From Alphaproteobacteria bacterium (GTDB taxonomy: Bacteria; Pseudomonadota; Alphaproteobacteria; UBA9655), in NCBI GenBank assembly GCA_947457015.1, contig CANGTV010000009.1:1-41529 (forward strand): a DNA stretch of 41,529 nt, read 5' to 3'. Positions 25,910 through 33,787 of the stretch are shown here, piece after piece (position 1 is the first letter of the stretch; every line of letters starts with the position of its first letter). The notes beneath the pieces are model-generated. The model was not told the DNA's origin, made no database searches, and saw only the letters and a list, made by a program, of their open reading frames with translations. The translations under genes and the position numbers were made by a program.

Positions 25910-27268
25910 ATGCAGTTTATATATAAAATTTTCCTTATCATAAGCGTAATTTATTATGGTGGGCCTTCTCCTCTCAGAGCCATGGAAACACCGCTTTCAC
26001 AAAAAAATGAAGAGAAAAAAAAGACTCCTTCTATTTCCTCCCGAAAAATCGTTCAGCTTGATCCAAAAACTTCATTCTCATCGTCTTCGTCTTCGTCTTC
26101 GTCTTCGTCTTCGTCTTCGTCTTCGTCTTCGTCTTCGTCTTCGTCTTCGTCTTCGTCCATTATTTTCGAGCCAATATCCACATCTTCAACATCTTCCTTA
26201 CAGTCTCTTCTTGAAAAAACAACCACTTTGACCTCAGACGTATCATCTTTAATAGTTGCATATGCTCAACCTCTTCATTCTTTATTTAAGAACTTAAGTG
26301 TGAATCAATACATCGCAAGATGCATGCCCAAACTTTCATTAAAGGAACAAGAAGAAGCTGCTAAAATTTTTAATTCTTTAATAAAAGATGGCCAATCCCC
26401 CATCCAAGAAGATGATGGTGGCAATTCCGCTAATAATCTTAACAAGGTAAAAACAGAATCTGGTTATAGTTTTCCTCCTATCATGGAACTCCAAGGCCTT
26501 TTTTTAGAGCATTGCGGAACCGGTAACTTTAAGCGCGTTCTGGATATTGGGCCCGGGCATGGAAATGACACAATTCCTCTCCTTTTAACAAACAACGTGC
26601 AGGTTGTTGCTGTTGATATCCATTCCCTTCAATTAGCTGCACTCAAACAGAGAGTGACTTCAAAACTTACTTCTACTAAGCATTTTGGCTCTTTTAAAAA
26701 AGATTTTGCTGATAAAGTCACAAAAGTTCCTGAGCAATATAAAAATGGTTTTCAAGCGGTAAATCTATCTCGCGTTGCCCATTTTCTAACTGGCACTCAA
26801 CTTGCAACACTCGTTTCAAATGTTGCAGCAATGATGAGTGAGAATGCTGTGCTCTCTCTTACTGTTTCAACGTTTGTCTCCGGCTCACGTGAGGAACAGT
26901 GGATTGCTTCTCAAGAAAAACAAGGACTGGAAGATCCGGGGCTTGTCTATTATGATCAGTCCAGACGTCTCAGTAAAAGCGATCCATCGATGAATGCTCT
27001 TCTTATGCGTCTTCCTGGAACATTTCAACTTGTAAAAAGAAGCGCCTGTAGCTTACCTAGCCCTGGTCATAAAGTGGAATTTCTGACTCAAGTTAACTCT
27101 AGTGAAGTTATACACACCCTTAGAACAGGAAAATATTATCATACACCAAGCAGCCTGCATAAGTACCTCTCTCCTTATTTCGACATCACAGACGCCACAA
27201 CTGTAGCATTTGATGAGGAAGATATCTTTTTGGCAGTGTTCGCCAAGAAAAAGGCTTTACAGAAGTAA
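25910..27268 (+). CDS. Predicted secreted SAM-dependent methyltransferase-like protein with polyserine linker
   Basis: No close family is recognised, but the C-terminal half looks like a class I methyltransferase: motif I RVLDIGPGHGNDTIPLLL (near residue 212), an acidic strand end VVAVDIH (about 235) and NLSRVAHFLT in the post-motif region. The first 24 or so residues (MQFIYKIFLIISVIYYGGPS, then PLRA) look like a signal peptide, unusual for this fold. Residues 57-83 are 27 serines. The start choice (ATG 25910; GTG 25901 or TTG 25892 also open) is uncertain because no strong ribosome binding site is visible. About 300 bases downstream a decayed copy of its last 49 codons remains. Possible roles include a host-directed effector; the substrate is unknown. 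Confidence 0.65.
   Translation: MQFIYKIFLIISVIYYGGPSPLRAMETPLSQKNEEKKKTPSISSRKIVQLDPKTSFSSSSSSSSSSSSSSSSSSSSSSSSSSSIIFEPISTSSTSSLQSLLEKTTTLTSDVSSLIVAYAQPLHSLFKNLSVNQYIARCMPKLSLKEQEEAAKIFNSLIKDGQSPIQEDDGGNSANNLNKVKTESGYSFPPIMELQGLFLEHCGTGNFKRVLDIGPGHGNDTIPLLLTNNVQVVAVDIHSLQLAALKQRVTSKLTSTKHFGSFKKDFADKVTKVPEQYKNGFQAVNLSRVAHFLTGTQLATLVSNVAAMMSENAVLSLTVSTFVSGSREEQWIASQEKQGLEDPGLVYYDQSRRLSKSDPSMNALLMRLPGTFQLVKRSACSLPSPGHKVEFLTQVNSSEVIHTLRTGKYYHTPSSLHKYLSPYFDITDATTVAFDEEDIFLAVFAKKKALQK
26081..26158 (+). repeat. Hexanucleotide microsatellite encoding polyserine
   Basis: TCGTCT is repeated 12 times without error, followed by TCGTCC. Every unit adds two serines, so gain or loss of units stays in frame and changes linker length only. 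The perfection of the copies suggests recent expansion. Confidence 0.95.
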
Positions 27269-27515
27269 TCCATTTTCTTTCAAACAATAAACTCGTCAGA
27301 CGTCGGGTTCGGGGTGCTCACATATTTTCTCAAATATGCTCCGCGCTTCGTTCCCCTCGCCTCATCTTCTTTTTTTCCCCTCAACTTCTTCGAACTTGTC
27401 TCCCTCAGCGTCATCAATATTAGGATATTTTTTAATAGGCTACAAAATATCTCAAGAATAAATTAGAGTTGGCGGACGGCGGGAGGCGGGAGGCGGAAGG
27501 GGAGGGCGAGAGGCG

Positions 27516-27550
27516 GAGGGAAGAGAGAAGGAGGGAAGAGAGAAGGAGGA
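27516..27550. repeat. Purine-rich 15-base tandem repeat
   Basis: gagggaagagagaag occurs twice in a row (27516-27530, 27531-27545) and begins a third time. It sits at the right end of an almost all-purine stretch starting near 27472 with gcgggag-type units. Confidence 0.85.
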
Positions 27551-27551
27551 T

Positions 27552-27698
27552 CTTGGGTATGCGCTTTATACCCTAAGTAACCTCAATAAGTACCTCTCTC
27601 CCTATTTCGACATCGTCACAGATCATACAGTTGCGGCGGTTAATGTGAAAGCGGCCTATTTGGCAGTGTTCGCCAAGAAAAAGGCTTTACAGAAGTAA
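27552..27698 (+). pseudogene. 3' remnant of a paralogue of the secreted methyltransferase-like gene
   Basis: The frame ending at the TAA at 27696-27698 encodes YLSPYFDIVTDHTVAAVNV, then KAAYLAVFAKKKALQK. The intact gene at 25910-27268 ends YLSPYFDITDATTVAFDEED, then IFLAVFAKKKALQK. The last 38 bases are identical in the two copies, while the middle has diverged. No start or upstream coding remains; similarity fades at about 27560 into the purine tract. This is best read as a decayed tandem duplicate. Confidence 0.8.
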
Positions 27699-27710
27699 TT
27701 ACCTCACACA

Positions 27711-27870
27711 TGTCGTCCCCGCGAAAGCGGGGATCCAGAGAAACCGTTGTCATGCTGAACCTTTAGTCTCGGGCTTGACCCGGGATCATTCAACATCTTC
27801 TTGTCAACGAGATCCCAAACAAGTTTGGGATGACGTTAATTACTGGATCCCCGCTTTCGCGGGGATGACA
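27711..27870. repeat. Family B element with terminal inverted repeats, copy 1
   Basis: Ends of about 28 bases are near-perfect inverted repeats: tgtcgtccccgcgaaagcgg at 27711 and its counterpart ending ggggatgaca at 27870, each also palindromic inside. The interior holds tgtcatgctgaac and gagatccc modules shared with the copies at 30003 and 41269. There are no coding sequence and no obvious target duplication. Confidence 0.8.
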
Positions 27871-27895
27871 AGAAGGGAATAGCTAAATAGGTATT

Positions 27896-29506
27896 TTACT
27901 TTTCTTCCTGAGGGGCAAACAACGCCTGAATCGCGCCTTTGTTGATGGTGACCGGATATCGAATGTGCAAGGCATTCACATAAGCCGTTAACACATCACT
28001 TTTATAGTGCTTCAAAAGAGCTTCCTTAAAAGACGCCATCTTTTCTTGCTTCACTTTCTCGGTGGGAGGGATAATGGTGTTCATGACAACCACTGCAAAT
28101 CCTTCAGGAACAAATGTCAGACCTGCTTGACGAGGAGGCAAAGAAAAAACAAGGTTCTTGACATCATCAGCCACAGACGGAGATAGTTCAGACAAAGAAA
28201 GATTAGGCAAAAGCGTCATCATTGACACTTTCTTATCCCCTTGATTAAAAGCCTTAACGTATTCCTCGGCCTTCGCTTTTGCCGCTTTAAATTGTTCTGC
28301 TTTTATCCACATCTTCACAACACGGTCTTTGATATCTGCAAATAATTGCGGTGCTGTTGGCGTAATTTTATCAACTCGAACCATATAATAAACGCCATTA
28401 TGAGCTTGGGAGAAAGGGCTATCCATATTTTCTTCGAGGGTAAACCCTGTTTGAAGGAGTTCTTTTGCAAACTCTTTACCTTGTGACAGTTGAGGAGAAA
28501 GTGCTCCGTTACTATCCACCCCCTTTGCATCAACTGCATCCAGCTTTACTAAAGACGCCTCTTTCGTCATAGGCGCCAATTCTTCAAAGGTGGCTCCCCC
28601 TGCAATTTTATCATCAAGAGCTTGCGTCAATTCATAGGCTTTTTCATTCGCCTTTTCCTTCTGAATATCCAGAATGACTAATTGTTTAACTTCCTCAAGG
28701 GGTTTGTTGCCAAAAGTGTCGAGCTTGGCTTCATAGACGGATTTAATATCCTCTTCTGTAACGGGAATGTCCTTAGAAAAGGCAGCAGGATCAATCACAA
28801 AGGCCGAAAGTGTTCTCAACTCTGGTGTTACAAATTCTTTTTGATGCTCTGTGTAAAAAACTTGCAGCGTTTCTTTAGAAGGCGTCGGGGGAACAGGCAT
28901 TTTTTCTGGAGAAACAAGAAGCATGCTCGCTTGTCGATACTGATATTGGGCATCAAAGAGGCGACTCGCCATCTCATCTGGCATAACAACACCAACCATA
29001 ATGGCGTCCTTCAACTCTTGACGAATAAGTTCTGCTCTCACATCCGCGATAAAAGCATCCTCAGCAAGACCATTCGCGCGCAAAATTTGAACAAACACCG
29101 TGCGATCAAAGACACCTTGATCATTTTGAAAGGCTTTCATGGAGTGGATGAATTGACGCAGGGTCTCATCACTCATCGTAAGCCCGAGGCGTGCGGCTTC
29201 AAGGTTAAGGAGAGTATCTTCAATCAATTGGCGAAGGATCATTTGCGGCAACCCTATTTTCAACAGATCTTCCCGATTGATAGAGGTGCCCGACTCAGCC
29301 ATCATATGTTGCGCTTGTTTTTGGACTTTTTCTGAAAACTCATAGCGTCCTATGGAGAGATTCCCCACGTCTGCTACAACGGCATTGGGATCATGAGGAC
29401 GAAACCAACTTCCCCCTCCGAAAAAAGCCATAAAGCTTAAGGCAACAATGGCGAGAAAAACTTTCGCAAAGCGCGATTGAGAGAATTTTTGAAAAGCTTG
29501 AATCAT
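27896..29506 (-). CDS. ppiD: Membrane-anchored periplasmic peptidyl-prolyl isomerase/chaperone (PpiD/SurA-N family)
   Basis: PpiD helps newly exported proteins fold at the periplasmic side of the Sec translocon. The 536-residue product has a short cytoplasmic start (MIQAFQKFSQSRFAK), one membrane helix (about 15-32), a SurA_N-like helical domain (IGRYEFSEKVQKQAQHMM ... LLKIGLPQMILRQLIEDTLL) and a long chaperone region with parvulin-like segments. Parvulin active-site residues are not obvious, as is usual in PpiD. It is monocistronic, bounded by a family B repeat and the tRNA-Ser gene. Confidence 0.85.
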   Translation of the reverse strand: MIQAFQKFSQSRFAKVFLAIVALSFMAFFGGGSWFRPHDPNAVVADVGNLSIGRYEFSEKVQKQAQHMMAESGTSINREDLLKIGLPQMILRQLIEDTLLNLEAARLGLTMSDETLRQFIHSMKAFQNDQGVFDRTVFVQILRANGLAEDAFIADVRAELIRQELKDAIMVGVVMPDEMASRLFDAQYQYRQASMLLVSPEKMPVPPTPSKETLQVFYTEHQKEFVTPELRTLSAFVIDPAAFSKDIPVTEEDIKSVYEAKLDTFGNKPLEEVKQLVILDIQKEKANEKAYELTQALDDKIAGGATFEELAPMTKEASLVKLDAVDAKGVDSNGALSPQLSQGKEFAKELLQTGFTLEENMDSPFSQAHNGVYYMVRVDKITPTAPQLFADIKDRVVKMWIKAEQFKAAKAKAEEYVKAFNQGDKKVSMMTLLPNLSLSELSPSVADDVKNLVFSLPPRQAGLTFVPEGFAVVVMNTIIPPTEKVKQEKMASFKEALLKHYKSDVLTAYVNALHIRYPVTINKGAIQALFAPQEEK

Positions 29507-29622
29507 GGGTGCCCGCCAGGTATTTCTGTTTTATTTGGATGAATCCTACAGAATATTGATCAACCTCGCAAGACAAGAACCTTGACGCAAGGCCTATCTT
29601 TCTATTACTTGGTAACAGGCGT

Positions 29623-29712
29623 GGATGGGTGGCCGAGCGGTTGAAGGCACCGGTCTTGAAAACCGGCGAACGTGAGAGCGTTCCGTGGGTTCGAATCCCA
29701 CCCCATCCGCCA
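29623..29712 (+). tRNA. tRNA-Ser (UGA anticodon)
   Basis: A complete class II tRNA of 90 bases with encoded CCA. The acceptor stem GGATGGG (29623-29629) pairs with CCCATCC (29702-29708), followed by discriminator G. The anticodon stem CCGGT/ACCGG encloses loop CTTGAAA, giving anticodon TGA, which reads UCA codons. The long variable arm (gaacgtgagagcgttc) and T-arm GTGGG-TTCGAAT-CCCAC confirm tRNA-Ser. Confidence 0.97.
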
Positions 29713-29877
29713 CTGCCTCCATTTAACTTATCATGGACATGATAAGTAAACTAACCTCAGCCTTGGATAAGAAAATATTCCGCCACTTTGTCATCAACTA
29801 TGTTGATGACAACAGGGGACAGGCCAACCCCCTCAACTTCATTGGCACTCTCACCTACCAAATTCTATTTAATTTTT

Positions 29878-29940
29878 GCGATATTTTATGTCTCTTTAAA
29901 AAATATCGTAATTATTATAAAGAGGCAAGCTCAGGAGGAT
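29878..29940. repeat. Family A palindromic element, copy 3
   Basis: The core gcgatattttatgtctcttt with the complement ending aatatcgta (29910) matches copy 1, and so does the right flank gaggcaagctcaggaggat, so conservation extends about 30 bases beyond the stem. Confidence 0.75.
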
Positions 29941-30002
29941 GCGGGGGAAATTAAGGGGATGAAAAACGGAGGTGAGCAAACTGCAAAATTCATTTCGTCC
30001 TT

Positions 30003-30152
30003 GTCATCCCCGAGCGATCATTGTCATGCTGAACCTTTAGTCCTGGTCCCGGATCAAGTCCGGGATGACCCGGGATCATTCAGCATCTCGCTGTCAAAGA
30101 GATCCCGAAACAATCCCCGATCGGAGCCGAGGACAAGGTTCGGAATGACAGT
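30003..30152. repeat. Family B interior modules, copy 2
   Basis: tgtcatccccgagcgatcat begins a unit with tgtcatgctgaacctttagt, the word gggatcattcagcatctc, then gagatcccgaaacaatcccc and a final ggaatgaca. The same order occurs at 41269-41395, and part of it inside 27711-27870. The GC-rich terminal palindrome of copies 1 and 3 is lost here. Confidence 0.75.
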
Positions 30153-30205
30153 CGGAGGGATGACACATCGGGAAATAATTTTGCAATTGAGCTCTAATTC
30201 TATCT

Positions 30206-30934
30206 CTATATCGGCGCCCCAAGGCTTCTTATAATCCCACGCAAGGTGCGGATCTCTTGTTCTGTGAGATGCGCTCTCTGAAAAATGTTACGAATGTTAC
30301 GGACCATGGTCGGACGTTTTTTCTTATGGCGTAAAAATCCAGATTTATCAAGCTCTTGCTCTAAATGAGCAAAAAGATCGTGAAGGCTTTCTCGTTTGGC
30401 AAGCCGTGTTTTCCCTGTCCTCAAGATGTGGGGAGGAAAAGAAGTGATTTGGACCAACCACTCGTAAGCAATAAGAACGACAGAATGGGCTAAATTAAGG
30501 GAAGGAAATGTGGAATTTGAAGGAATTTTAATAAGGGCCTCACACAAAGAAATGTCTTCGCTGAGGAGACCGCATCGTTCTCCCCCAAATAAAATGCCAA
30601 CTTTTTGGTCTTCTTTTGCTGTTAACGCAAGGGCTTCAACAGCTGTTTCAGGGGTGTAGATGGACTTGATCATATCATGAGAACGGGCAGATGTTGCAAA
30701 CACACGATTTAAATCGGAAATTGCAGCAGACGTAGAGGAAAACACCTGGACATTTTCAAGAATTTTATCAGCCCCCGCTGCGGGGGCAATGGCTTCTGGA
30801 TTTGGCCACCCATCTCGTGGGCGCACAAGCCTTAAATTCACAAGACCAAAATTTAACATCGCTCTGGCCACAGCTCCAATGTTTTGCCCAAGCTGGGGCT
30901 CGACAAGAATAATTGTCAATGTAGTTTTCGTCAC
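30206..30934 (-). CDS. trmJ: tRNA (cytidine/uridine-2'-O-)-methyltransferase TrmJ
   Basis: TrmJ methylates the 2'-OH of nucleotide 32 in the anticodon loop of several tRNAs. The 242-residue product has the SPOUT-fold start TIILVEPQLGQNIGAVARAM, the GILFGGERCGL motif and the knot IKIPSNSTFPSLNLAHSV. The start is GTG (30932-30934) following gaggg. It is the last gene of the run gltX2-cysS-trmJ with a 10-base gap to cysS. A TrmL paralogue acting on position 34 lies at 35489-35956. Confidence 0.92.
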   Translation of the reverse strand: MTKTTLTIILVEPQLGQNIGAVARAMLNFGLVNLRLVRPRDGWPNPEAIAPAAGADKILENVQVFSSTSAAISDLNRVFATSARSHDMIKSIYTPETAVEALALTAKEDQKVGILFGGERCGLLSEDISLCEALIKIPSNSTFPSLNLAHSVVLIAYEWLVQITSFPPHILRTGKTRLAKRESLHDLFAHLEQELDKSGFLRHKKKRPTMVRNIRNIFQRAHLTEQEIRTLRGIIRSLGAPI

Positions 30935-30944
30935 AAACCCTCAT

Positions 30945-32306
30945 TTATTGTTGACGCCACGTTGTTCCCTCAGGACCATCTTCTAAAACAACACCTTGTT
31001 CTAAAAGTTCATCCCGCAGGCGATCGGCTTCTTTAAAGTTTTTTTCTGCCCGCGCCTGCTTACGCGCTTCAATAAGCAATAAAATTGTTTTTTCTTCAAG
31101 CCCTGTATTGCGCTTAAACCAAGCTTCTGGATCTTGCTGCAAAAGCCCAAGCCAAGTCCCACTCACCTTTAAGATAGAAGCCCATTGATCTTTTTCAGTA
31201 TTACTTGAGGCCTTATGAAGATGTGTCACAATTTCATGGAGGCCAGCAATAGCAAGGGGTGTATTAAGATCATCCTCAAGGGCCGTTTTAATAGGTTCAT
31301 ACACAGGGACATCCTCCCTGATCGTCCGCCCTCTTAAGGCATTATAAAGGCGATCAAGACTTTGATGAGCTTGTGTTGCTCCTTGATCTGTCCAATCCAG
31401 GGGCTGTCGATAGTGAGAGGATAAAAGAACAAAGCGAATAATTTCTCCGGGCATTTTTTCAAGAAGCTGATGAACTGTAATAAAATTACCCAAGGATTTG
31501 GACATTTTTTCCCCGTTCACCGTCAACATTCCATTATGCATCCACGTCCGCGCAAAGGTTTGTGGACCAAAACACGCTTGGCTTTGTGCAATTTCATTTT
31601 CATGATGTGGAAAAATAAGATCGTGGCCCCCGCCATGAATATCAAAGGTCTCTCCTAAATATTTAAAAGACATGGCCGAACATTCAATATGCCATCCAGG
31701 CCGCCCATATCCCCAAGGACTTTCCCAGCCTGGCACCCCTTCCGGAGACGGTTTCCAAAGGATGAAATCTTCTGCGTCCGTTTTGTAAGGAGCCACTTCC
31801 ACGCGCGCTCCCGCGATCATTTCATCATGATTACAGCGGGAAAGTTGGCCGTAAGACCGGAAACTTTTGACAGAAAAAAGCACATGACCTTGGCTTTCAT
31901 ACGCATGACCCTTGGTAATAAGGGTTTCGATCATCGTCATCATGTCCCCAACATGTTGGGTCGCAAGCGGTTCTATATCAGGAGGGAAATTGCCCAAAGC
32001 TTGCATATCATCTCGAAAATATTGGGTCGTTCTTTGAGTCAGGTCCGTGATATTTTCGTCGTTTTCTTGAGCCGCTTTGATAATTTTATCATCAATATCT
32101 GTAATATTTCGAGCAAAGGTAACGTTTGGATAAAGAGACCGCAAAAGCCGACAGAGCACATCAAAAACAACGGTTGGCCGTGCATTTCCAATATGGGCAA
32201 AGTCATAAACCGTGGGACCACATAAATAAAGACACACATTATGGGAGTCTAGAGGACAAAAGGTCTCTTTTTGCCGCGTGAGTGTATTATAGAGAATGAG
32301 CGCCAT
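30945..32306 (-). CDS. cysS: Cysteinyl-tRNA synthetase
   Basis: CysS charges tRNA(Cys). The 453-residue product has the class I HIGH-type motif within CGPTVYDFAHIGNARP, whose Cys is a zinc ligand, the WHIECSAMS and GGGHDLIFPHHENEIAQSQA zinc/active-site blocks and the KMSKS loop NGEKMSKSLGNF. aaggaga precedes the ATG. It starts 6 bases after gltX2, so the two synthetases are co-transcribed. Confidence 0.97.
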   Translation of the reverse strand: MALILYNTLTRQKETFCPLDSHNVCLYLCGPTVYDFAHIGNARPTVVFDVLCRLLRSLYPNVTFARNITDIDDKIIKAAQENDENITDLTQRTTQYFRDDMQALGNFPPDIEPLATQHVGDMMTMIETLITKGHAYESQGHVLFSVKSFRSYGQLSRCNHDEMIAGARVEVAPYKTDAEDFILWKPSPEGVPGWESPWGYGRPGWHIECSAMSFKYLGETFDIHGGGHDLIFPHHENEIAQSQACFGPQTFARTWMHNGMLTVNGEKMSKSLGNFITVHQLLEKMPGEIIRFVLLSSHYRQPLDWTDQGATQAHQSLDRLYNALRGRTIREDVPVYEPIKTALEDDLNTPLAIAGLHEIVTHLHKASSNTEKDQWASILKVSGTWLGLLQQDPEAWFKRNTGLEEKTILLLIEARKQARAEKNFKEADRLRDELLEQGVVLEDGPEGTTWRQQ

Positions 32307-32312
32307 GTCTCC

Positions 32313-33656
32313 TTATCCCCTTGCCATTTGAAGTCGTGTCAATACCTTGGAGCGGCCCATGAGGAGAATCAAGTCTTTTAATTCAGGACCGTGTTCTTTC
32401 CCTGTTAAAGCCTGCCTAATGGGCATAAAAAGTTCTTTTCCTTTAAGCCCTGTTTCTGCTTTTACCTCTCCCATCCACGTGGCAAAAGTCGCCTCATCCC
32501 AAGGTTCTGGAGGTAAGAAATGCTCTGCTACTTCTAAAAGACTTTTGTTTTCAACAAGAAATGATTTATGCCCATAACAAATACTATCCCATTCTTTAAC
32601 GTCTTGAAATTTTGTTATATTTTTCTGAACCAACGTCCAGAAGGCAGGCGTCGCCCCTTCTATTCCCATACGATCAAGACGTGGTTCAATCTGTTCGAAA
32701 GAAAACATCTGAAGAATTCTGCTATTGAGTTGCCACAAGTCTTCAGGATCTAAGCGAGGGGACGCCCTTCCAAACTTATGGATGTCAAAGTCTGCTAGAA
32801 TTCCTTCTAAACTTATATGAGGTGTTATAGGGTCTGACGTTCCTAATTTTGCCAAAAAACTGTTAATAGTCAAGGGTTCTACCCCTTCTTTGCGAAGCTC
32901 AACGAGGCTTAAACTCCCTTCTCGTTTCGATAAGCCTTCCCCCTTGCTTCCAGAGATAAGCGCCAAATGACCAAATTGGATGGCGTGCGGCTTGTCGCTT
33001 AAGGCGTCCATAATTTGAATTTGAACAGCTGTATTCGTCACATGATCTTCTCCCCGCAAAATGTGGGTGATGTTCATCTCTAAATCATCAACTGATGTGG
33101 CTAAAGTAAAAACAGGAGTGCCATCCTCTCGGATTACAATAGGGTCATTCAGCAGATCGCCTTGAAAGGCCACATCTCCTCGCACCAAGTCGTGCCAGCG
33201 AATTTCTCCCTTTTCCATTTTAAAGCGCCAGTGAGGTTTTCTCCCCTCTTCCTCATGCTTTGCTACTTGAGCAGGCGTTAGCGAAAGAGCCGCTCTATTG
33301 TAAAGAGGGGGTTTTCCTGAGGAGATCTGGATCTTCCGTTGCAAGTCAAGTTCTTCTGGGGTTTCATAGCACGCGTAAAGGCGGCCTTTGGCTTTAAGAA
33401 GATCGGCCGCCTTTTCATAACTCTTCAGACGATCTGATTGTTTGACCATTTCATCATAATGAAGGCCTAACCACAAAAGGTCTTCTTGGATTTGATCTGC
33501 ATATTTTTGTTGAGACCGCCCTGCATCTGTGTCATCAAGACGTAAGATAAAATGACCTTTGTAAAGGCGCGCAAAGAGCCAGTTAACAAGAGCTGTACGG
33601 GTATTTCCTAAGTGAAGGTAACCTGTAGGAGACGGAGCAAAGCGAAGTTTTATCAT
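32313..33656 (-). CDS. gltX2: Glutamyl-tRNA synthetase, copy 2
   Basis: This 447-residue paralogue has the HIGH region FAPSPTGYLHLGNTRTALVNW, the ILRGEDHVTN block and a KMSKS-type loop EGLSKREG. Unlike copy 1 it has ACYETPEELD, with only one cysteine in the zinc region. In other bacteria with two GltX enzymes one copy is specialised for tRNA(Gln) or tRNA(Glu); which one plays which role here cannot be decided by eye. It heads the gltX2-cysS-trmJ run. Shine-Dalgarno is weak. Confidence 0.94.
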   Translation of the reverse strand: MIKLRFAPSPTGYLHLGNTRTALVNWLFARLYKGHFILRLDDTDAGRSQQKYADQIQEDLLWLGLHYDEMVKQSDRLKSYEKAADLLKAKGRLYACYETPEELDLQRKIQISSGKPPLYNRAALSLTPAQVAKHEEEGRKPHWRFKMEKGEIRWHDLVRGDVAFQGDLLNDPIVIREDGTPVFTLATSVDDLEMNITHILRGEDHVTNTAVQIQIMDALSDKPHAIQFGHLALISGSKGEGLSKREGSLSLVELRKEGVEPLTINSFLAKLGTSDPITPHISLEGILADFDIHKFGRASPRLDPEDLWQLNSRILQMFSFEQIEPRLDRMGIEGATPAFWTLVQKNITKFQDVKEWDSICYGHKSFLVENKSLLEVAEHFLPPEPWDEATFATWMGEVKAETGLKGKELFMPIRQALTGKEHGPELKDLILLMGRSKVLTRLQMARG

Positions 33657-33787
33657 TGGTTAAGAGCCATCGTTGTATATTTGCAACTTTCCGAAAGTTT
33701 TTTTAATAGATCATTAAAATTTTTCTAACCCCTCGGAGAAGCTATGGTATGTGTATTCGTGCTAACTTTCAAGAAAGGATATTTAAT

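Larger units (their letters stand above)
27269..27895. other. Intergenic region with gene remnant and repeats
   Basis: No intact gene. It holds, in order, an unexplained segment with a CATATTT/AAATATG inverted pair (27331-27348), a purine-rich G tract with a 15-base tandem repeat (27472-27555), the pseudogene fragment (27552-27698) and a family B element (27711-27870) next to the ppiD stop. Confidence 0.7.
29713..30205. other. Repeat-filled intergenic region
   Basis: Short open frames here are not supported by ribosome binding sites or composition. The segment holds a family A element (29878-29940) ending in the conserved ctcaggaggat, and a family B-type interior (30003-30152). The remainder shows nothing recognisable. 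Confidence 0.7.

Noticed and set aside
26081-26158. Phase variation by frameshift in the serine microsatellite
   Set aside because: The unit is six bases, so slippage by whole units cannot shift the frame; only linker length can vary.
29733-30234. Open frames of 73 and 148 codons downstream of the tRNA gene
   Set aside because: They run across family A and B repeats, lack ribosome binding sites, and their peptides are low in recognisable features.
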